Positions 37,527 to 41,578 of a stretch of DNA of 41,578 nt are shown piece after piece. Location: positions 1 to 41,578 of the forward strand of contig CANQYD010000015.1 in NCBI GenBank assembly GCA_947627985.1, read 5' to 3'. Position numbers and translations under genes: made by a program. Position 1 is the stretch's first letter. The number at the start of each line of letters is the position of its first letter. Under the pieces are notes generated by a model, which saw only the letters and a program-made list of their open reading frames with translations, did no database searches and had not been told where the DNA came from. The DNA is from an uncultured Clostridia bacterium. Lineage in GTDB: Bacteria > Bacillota > Clostridia > Oscillospirales > Ruminococcaceae.

Positions 37527-37610
37527 GCGGCAGTGCTGGAATAGGCAGACAGGCACGTTTGAGGGGCGTGTGTCATAGACGTATGGGTTCAAGTCCCATT
37601 TGCCGCACCA
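37527..37610 (+). tRNA. tRNA-Leu (anticodon GAG)
   Basis: An 84-nt type II tRNA. Acceptor GCGGCAG pairs with TTGCCGC (one G-U), with encoded ACCA. The D arm region is CTGGAATAGGCAGACAGG. The anticodon stem CACGT/GCGTG encloses TTGAGGG, giving GAG for CTC/CTT leucine codons. A variable arm TGTCATAGACGTA precedes the T arm TGGGTTCAAGTCCCA. Confidence 0.93.
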
Positions 37611-37652
37611 AATAAAAAAAGGAGTCCGCAGGGCTCTTTTTTTATTTGGTGC
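37605..37652. terminator. Terminator hairpin including an inverted copy of the tRNA 3' end
   Basis: GAGTCC/GGGCTC with a GCA loop is followed by TTTTTTT. The stem extends outwards through A7/T7 to GCACCAAATA and TATTTGGTGC, so it takes in the last bases of the tRNA (GCACCA) and pairs them with an inverted copy after the T-run. Confidence 0.75.
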
Positions 37653-37659
37653 GCCAGAT

Positions 37660-37731
37660 GCGATTATTTCTCCGCAAGACGACCGAGGCGGGCGTTTCCG
37701 CCGAGGGAAGTCGAGCGGCAAGAAATAACGC
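37660..37731. repeat. Nested palindrome containing the 34-nt covarying module
   Basis: The outer arms GCGATTATTTCT and AGAAATAACGC (one bulged base) enclose the 34-nt module at 37680-37713, whose own stems are CGAC/GTCG and GGCGG/CCGCC. In islands IV and VI the same module lies inside a different outer stem (GGTTTTGT/ACAAAACC). Confidence 0.65.
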
Positions 37732-37748
37732 TTCTGATTCCGGCTTTA

Positions 37749-37776
37749 CCCCACAAAATCCACGGATTTTGCGGGG
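37749..37776. repeat. Hairpin downstream of the tRNA-Leu unit
   Basis: CCCCACAAAATCC pairs with GGATTTTGCGGGG around two bases, with one mismatch. It lies between the nested palindrome and a terminator; role unknown. Confidence 0.5.
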
Positions 37777-37783
37777 ACCCCTG

Positions 37784-37806
37784 AATCCGCGAAAGCGGAT
37801 TTTTTA
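37784..37806 (+). terminator. Rho-independent terminator before the nucleotidyltransferase gene
   Basis: AATCCGC and GCGGATT pair around a GAAA tetraloop, followed by TTTTA. It ends only 31 bases before the next start codon, so it might instead regulate that gene. Confidence 0.7.
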
Positions 37807-37837
37807 TTGCTGATTTATGACAAAAGAGGCGCTTAAA

Positions 37838-38485
37838 ATGAACAATCTGATTAAGCAATCAAACGAATTATTAAAGCAGGGAGGCTTTGAATACGCCTAT
37901 TGCGGCGGGCAGGCGATAGATATGTTCTTGGGATATGAAAGCCGCGTCCACGGAGATATCGACATCTGCGCTTATTGGAATGAGCGGGACGAGATTATCC
38001 GCTTCATGCAGTCCCGCGGGTTCTTGGTCTATGAAATGCTCGGGGGAGGAAGAGCTCACCGAATTTCGGACATATCGAAGCAGATAAGGGAAAAGCGGAA
38101 CATCTTCTGCTTTAAAGATGGCTGCCCGCTTGTAAAACTCTATCCCCACGATGAAAACGACTGCTGTTTGATTGAGTTTTTCCACGTCGGACAGACGGAG
38201 TTTGATTTTATCGAATTCCTTTTCAATGACAGGTCGGAAACCTGTTTTGAATATGCCCGCGACAGGGAGATAAAGCTTGAAATCGAAAAAGCCGTGCTTT
38301 ATGCCGACGGCGTGCCCTATCTTGCTCCGGAACTTTCCCTTCTGTACAAGTCGACCGATACGGAACGGGAAGGGTATCGGCAGGACTTTGAACTTGCATA
38401 CGGCAAGATGACCGAGGATCGGCGCTCATGGCTTCAAAGCGCGCTGAAAAGGCTTTATCCGCAGGGACATGTCTGGATAAGATGA
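37838..38485 (+). CDS. Nucleotidyltransferase-fold protein (aminoglycoside/lincosamide ANT-like)
   Basis: A 215-residue protein with the nucleotidyltransferase active-site pattern YCGGQAIDMFLGYESRVHGD followed by IDICAY, in which Asp49/Asp51-type acidic residues bind metal, and a second acidic strand in the FEYARDREIKLEIEKA region. The fold is that of the lincosamide (LinA-like) and ANT(2'')-like nucleotidyltransferases, but many family members do not confer resistance, so the substrate is open. I use ATG 37838, with AGAGG eight bases upstream; an earlier in-frame ATG at 37817 has none. It stands alone between two terminators. Confidence 0.75.
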   Translation: MNNLIKQSNELLKQGGFEYAYCGGQAIDMFLGYESRVHGDIDICAYWNERDEIIRFMQSRGFLVYEMLGGGRAHRISDISKQIREKRNIFCFKDGCPLVKLYPHDENDCCLIEFFHVGQTEFDFIEFLFNDRSETCFEYARDREIKLEIEKAVLYADGVPYLAPELSLLYKSTDTEREGYRQDFELAYGKMTEDRRSWLQSALKRLYPQGHVWIR

Positions 38486-38534
38486 AAGCTCCGGACAGGT
38501 CGCATAAACCTTCCTTTTATTTAAAAAATACCGG

Positions 38535-38564
38535 CTCCGGCAGAAAATGCCGGGGCATTTTTTA
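38535..38564 (+). terminator. Terminator after the nucleotidyltransferase gene
   Basis: CCGGCA and TGCCGG pair around GAAAA, followed by GGCATTTTTT. Confidence 0.75.
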
Positions 38565-38582
38565 TATCCCTCAAATTTTATG

Positions 38583-38612
38583 TTGCAAAATTCCCCCCGA
38601 ATGTGCTATACT
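38583..38612 (+). promoter_or_regulatory. Promoter of polA
   Basis: TTGCAA (38583-38588), an 18-nt spacer and TATACT (38607-38612), giving a leader of about 28 nt to the polA start. Confidence 0.65.
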
Positions 38613-38645
38613 GTAAATAAACAATCCCCGAAAGGAGTTTTATCT

Positions 38646-41177
38646 ATGCGCGTGCTGATCGTTGACGGCAACTCCATACTCAACCGTGCCTTCTACGGGA
38701 TCAAGGTCCTGACTTCGTCAAAAGGCTTCCCGACAAACGCCGTCACCGGGTTCATGAATATCCTTCTGCGCGAGGCTGAGACCTTAAAGCCGGACGGTTT
38801 GGCTGTGGCGTTCGACCTCCCGGAAAAGACTTTTCGCCATTTAAAGTGCGACTACTACAAGGCAAACCGCCACGGAATGCCGGACGAGCTCGCGGTGCAG
38901 CTCCCGAAGGTCAAGGAGATTCTGCGGGGGCTCGGGATAAATATAATCGAGATTCCGGGATATGAGGCTGACGACGTCTTGGGGTCGGTCTCGGCGCTCT
39001 TTTCGGGTCCCGACGACGAGGCATTTATTCTCTCGGGGGATAGGGATACTTTCCAGCTCGTGACGGATCGCACGACCGTGCGGTTCTCCTCGATGAGAGA
39101 AGTCGCCAATGTCGACCGCGATAAATTTTTTGAGGATTACGGGGTGGAGCCGGCTCGCCTTGTCGATATCAAGGCGCTGATGGGGGATTCCTCCGACAAT
39201 ATCCCGGGGGTCCCGGGTATCGGTGAAAAGACCGCAAAAGCGCTCATTAAAGACTACGGCTCCCTCGACGGGGTTTATGAAAGCCTTGAGACGGCTCCTC
39301 TCACGCCGGGGGTAAAGAATAAGCTCCTGAGCGGCAAGGATTCGGCATATGAATCGAAGTGGCTGGCGACCATCGTAAAGGACGCGCCGGTGCCTCGGGA
39401 TAAAGACGCATACAGAGTGGGCGAGCCCGATGAAAACGCGGTTTCCGAGATTTTGACCGAGCTTGAATGCTTCAAACTTTTGGATAGATTGGGGCTGAAA
39501 AAATCAGCAGGGCAGCCCAAAATATCCCAAGAAAAAAGGGAGAGAAAGGCGCTTTCGCTGCATGAACTTTCGGAAGCCGATATCAAAAAAATCAGCGAAA
39601 AGAGAAGCTGGTTCATCTACTCGGGCGGCAGGCTCACCCTGACCGACGGCGAGGCTGCATATTCGTCGGAGGACGGGGATTTGATCCTCAAATATCTGAC
39701 CTCTCCCGGCTCCAAGACGGCTTTTTCCGGCAAGGCTGCATATAAGCTCTGCTTTGAGACCGGCGATGAACTTACGGGGCTCGACTTTATCTGCGACCTT
39801 GCGGGCTATCTGCTGAATTCGCAGGCTGCCGATTATACCGTAAGTAATCTATGCGGAGTATATTCCGTAATGTATAACGAAAATTCCGACTGCGGAGACG
39901 TCGAGGCTCTGCCGGAGCTGGCTGACGTCCTAAAAAAAGGCATTGAAGATCTGAAGATGGATTCTCTTCTTTATGACATCGAACAGCCGCTCTGCGAGGT
40001 CTTGGCTTCGATGGAGGTCTTGGGGGTGAAGGTGGATTCCGACGGGATAAGATCATTCGGGGAAGGCTTGAAAGCCGACATTCACGAGCTCGAGGAGAAG
40101 ATATATCTTCAAGCCGGTCATGAATTCAACATCAGCTCTCCGAAGCAGCTCGGGGAAGTGCTCTTTGACGAACTCGGGCTTAAAAAGGGCAAGAAAAATC
40201 ACCGGGGATATTCAACCGGCGCCGAGGTCCTTGAGGAGCTGGTGCCGATCCACCCGATAGCCCAGGATATCTTGGATTACCGCACCCTCACAAAGCTTTT
40301 ATCGACCTATGTCGACGGGCTTCTTGCCGAGGTCTGTCCCGACGGAAGGGTCAGATCGGAATTCAAGCAGACCGAGACCCGCACGGGAAGAATATCTTCA
40401 TCTAATCCGAATATGCAGAATATCCCGGTCAGAAAAGAGCTCGGGAGGAATATGCGGAAATTCTTCGTCGCGGAAGATGGGAGAGTGCTCCTTGACGCCG
40501 ACTACAGTCAGATCGAACTCAGAGTCCTTGCCTCGATGAGCGGCGACGAGAACATGAAAGAGGCGTTTTTATCCGGCGCCGATATCCATACAAGAACCGC
40601 GGCGCAGGTCTTCGGATTGCCGGAGGAATTTGTGGACCCGAACATGAGGCGTGCTGCGAAGGCGGTAAACTTCGGCATCATCTACGGGATCGGGGCGTTC
40701 AGCTTATCTAAAGACATCAACTGCTCGGTCGCCGAGGCGGACAGATATATCAAAAACTATCTCGGAACATATCCCGAGATCGACAGGTTCATGAAGGAGA
40801 CGGTGGAAAACGCCGAGCGGGACGGCTATGTCACGACGCTCTTCGGGAGGAGAAGGTATCTTCCCGAGCTCAAGGCGTCAAACCGCAACCTCAAGGCTTT
40901 CGGGAAGCGCGCCGCGATGAACGCGCCTATTCAAGGGACCGCCGCCGACATCATCAAGATCGCGATGATTAGGGTCTACAGGCGCTTGCGGGAGGAAAAA
41001 CTGGACGCGAGGCTGATCTTGCAGGTGCATGACGAGCTGATCGTCGAGGCGGCGGAGGGGTGCCGCGAGCAGGCTGCGAAGGTGCTTTCCGAGGAGATGG
41101 AGCGGGCTGTGAGCATGGCGGTGCCGCTGACGGCTGAGGTCGGGGTGGGGAAGAGCTGGTATGAGGCGAAGAACTGA
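38646..41177 (+). CDS. polA: DNA polymerase I
   Basis: Fills gaps and removes RNA primers during lagging-strand synthesis and repair. The start is ATG 38646 (MRVLIVDGNSILNRAFYGIK), with AAAGGAG ten bases upstream; the open frame before it is not coding. The 843 residues comprise a 5' nuclease domain (EIPGYEADDVLGSVSAL, LSGDRDTFQLV, GDSSDNIPGVPGIGEKTA), a 3'-5' exonuclease-like domain, and the polymerase domain with motif A DADYSQIELR (Asp617), the O helix RRAAKAVNFGIIYG and motif C QVHDELIVEA (about 792-801). In the middle domain I see no proofreading DxE motif, as in many Gram-positive enzymes. Confidence 0.97.
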   Translation: MRVLIVDGNSILNRAFYGIKVLTSSKGFPTNAVTGFMNILLREAETLKPDGLAVAFDLPEKTFRHLKCDYYKANRHGMPDELAVQLPKVKEILRGLGINIIEIPGYEADDVLGSVSALFSGPDDEAFILSGDRDTFQLVTDRTTVRFSSMREVANVDRDKFFEDYGVEPARLVDIKALMGDSSDNIPGVPGIGEKTAKALIKDYGSLDGVYESLETAPLTPGVKNKLLSGKDSAYESKWLATIVKDAPVPRDKDAYRVGEPDENAVSEILTELECFKLLDRLGLKKSAGQPKISQEKRERKALSLHELSEADIKKISEKRSWFIYSGGRLTLTDGEAAYSSEDGDLILKYLTSPGSKTAFSGKAAYKLCFETGDELTGLDFICDLAGYLLNSQAADYTVSNLCGVYSVMYNENSDCGDVEALPELADVLKKGIEDLKMDSLLYDIEQPLCEVLASMEVLGVKVDSDGIRSFGEGLKADIHELEEKIYLQAGHEFNISSPKQLGEVLFDELGLKKGKKNHRGYSTGAEVLEELVPIHPIAQDILDYRTLTKLLSTYVDGLLAEVCPDGRVRSEFKQTETRTGRISSSNPNMQNIPVRKELGRNMRKFFVAEDGRVLLDADYSQIELRVLASMSGDENMKEAFLSGADIHTRTAAQVFGLPEEFVDPNMRRAAKAVNFGIIYGIGAFSLSKDINCSVAEADRYIKNYLGTYPEIDRFMKETVENAERDGYVTTLFGRRRYLPELKASNRNLKAFGKRAAMNAPIQGTAADIIKIAMIRVYRRLREEKLDARLILQVHDELIVEAAEGCREQAAKVLSEEMERAVSMAVPLTAEVGVGKSWYEAKN

Positions 41178-41263
41178 TAGTAGTCAGAGATTAGGGGGGT
41201 AGAAGGCTGGGAGGAGACTTTCTGCTTCTGAGCAGAGGGTTGGTGCAAGGTGCGGGTGAGGGA

Positions 41264-41340
41264 GGGCGAAGCCCGTGCGACGAAGTCGCACCGCCGACGC
41301 GGAGCGTCGGCGCGCTGCCTCCGGCAGCGGGGCTTCGCCC
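41264..41340. repeat. Cloverleaf-like nested palindrome, copy 2
   Basis: 77 nt with the same outer arms and three hairpins as copy 1. It differs from copy 1 in two loops (GAA to GGA; TGC to TCC) and in one junction base (T to C) before GCTGCC; every stem base is unchanged. Confidence 0.75.
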
Positions 41341-41504
41341 CGAGCCCGCAGCTCCTGCCGGGGTTCGGTAGGGGCAGAAGGCTGGGTGCAAGGTCGGGAC
41401 TTGCACTCAGGTGCGATGAGGAGAAGAGAGTGGGGTGGGAAGGTTTGGTGCTTGCCGGGCTTGCTGCTTCTGAGTAAGGGGTGGGTGCAAGGTGAGGGGG
41501 AGGA

Positions 41505-41578
41505 GGGCGAAGCCCGTGCGACGAAGTCGCACCGCCGACGCGGAGCGTCGGCGCGCTGCCTCCGGCAGCGGGGCTTCG
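41505..41578. repeat. Cloverleaf-like nested palindrome, copy 3 (truncated by the window end)
   Basis: Identical to copy 2 over the 74 bases visible; the last three bases of the outer arm are outside the window. Confidence 0.7.

Larger units (their letters stand above)
41185..41578. repeat. Palindromic mosaic island VIII after polA (continues past the window)
   Basis: A loose heptamer edge (CAGA at 41185, then 41192 and 41200) precedes two copies of a roughly 240-bp unit: GCTTCTGAGNA..GGGTTGGTGCAAGGTG, then the cloverleaf-like element, then GCAGAAGGCTGGGTGCAAGG. The second cloverleaf is cut by the window end. Similar GGCTTGGCACAGAGCTGGGTGC segments flank the elements in islands II and III, so cloverleaf plus flanks appears to be one mobile or amplified unit. 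No gene. Confidence 0.75.

Noticed and set aside
38547-38645. N-terminal extension of DNA polymerase I by 33 codons
   Set aside because: It would include the promoter -10 element; the family start MRVLIVDGNS at 38646 has a strong ribosome binding site.

Overview
The window looks like chromosomal DNA from an anaerobic, hydrogen-producing member of the Clostridia (Bacillota), probably close to the Oscillospiraceae/Ruminococcaceae. The reasons are the Firmicutes-type gene order around the replication origin (mnmE, khpB, yidC, yidD, rnpA, rpmH to the left of dnaA; dnaN, yaaA, recF, remB, gyrB, gyrA to the right), strong AGGAGG-type ribosome binding sites, sigma-A promoters, and a large NAD-linked [FeFe]-hydrogenase operon. 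Genus assignment is inference only.

Layout. 1-0.95 kb: the N-terminal end of an IS1-type transposase, a small MITE and one small uncharacterised gene. 1.2-4.3 kb: two repeat islands around an SGNH/GDSL lipoprotein. 4.3-9.8 kb, minus strand: mnmE, khpB (jag), yidC, yidD, rnpA and rpmH. 10.2-21.2 kb, plus strand: dnaA, a Bacillus-like oriC, dnaN, yaaA, recF, remB, gyrB, a YcxB-like membrane protein, gyrA. 22.1-26.8 kb, minus strand: a papain-like protein, a DUF1015 protein and secA. 27.0 kb: tRNA-Pro(CGG), followed by a cluster of six short palindromes. 27.9-36.2 kb, minus strand: a ten-gene hydrogenase operon (hydC/NuoE-like, regulatory genes including a sensory-type [FeFe] protein, hydB and hydA). 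36.6-41.2 kb, plus strand: an XRE regulator, tRNA-Leu(GAG) behind a structured leader, a nucleotidyltransferase and polA.

Most of the noncoding DNA is unusual. Nearly every intergenic region near the origin carries a GC-rich mosaic of palindromic modules, re-used in different combinations and in both orientations. The islands separate genes that normally sit side by side (rpmH/rnpA, dnaA/dnaN, recF/remB, mnmE/khpB). Many island edges carry a short array of about five heptamers beginning TCTG or TCTA, phased every 7 nt and often pointing outwards. Some modules show compensatory stem changes, or changes limited to loops, so structure appears to be maintained. One module is a cloverleaf-like nest of three hairpins inside a conserved outer stem. 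I do not recognise the family; it is comparable in style to BIME or BOX elements and is the best candidate here for an undescribed element.

The second notable signal is the origin. Between dnaA and dnaN there is a DnaA-box cluster, a GC-rich spacer, DnaA-trios and an AT-rich tract, laid out as in Bacillus subtilis. The boxes read TTTTCAAC rather than TTATCCAC, and the DNA-contacting signature of DnaA is also altered (RNHST in place of RDHTT). I infer that box and protein have changed together.
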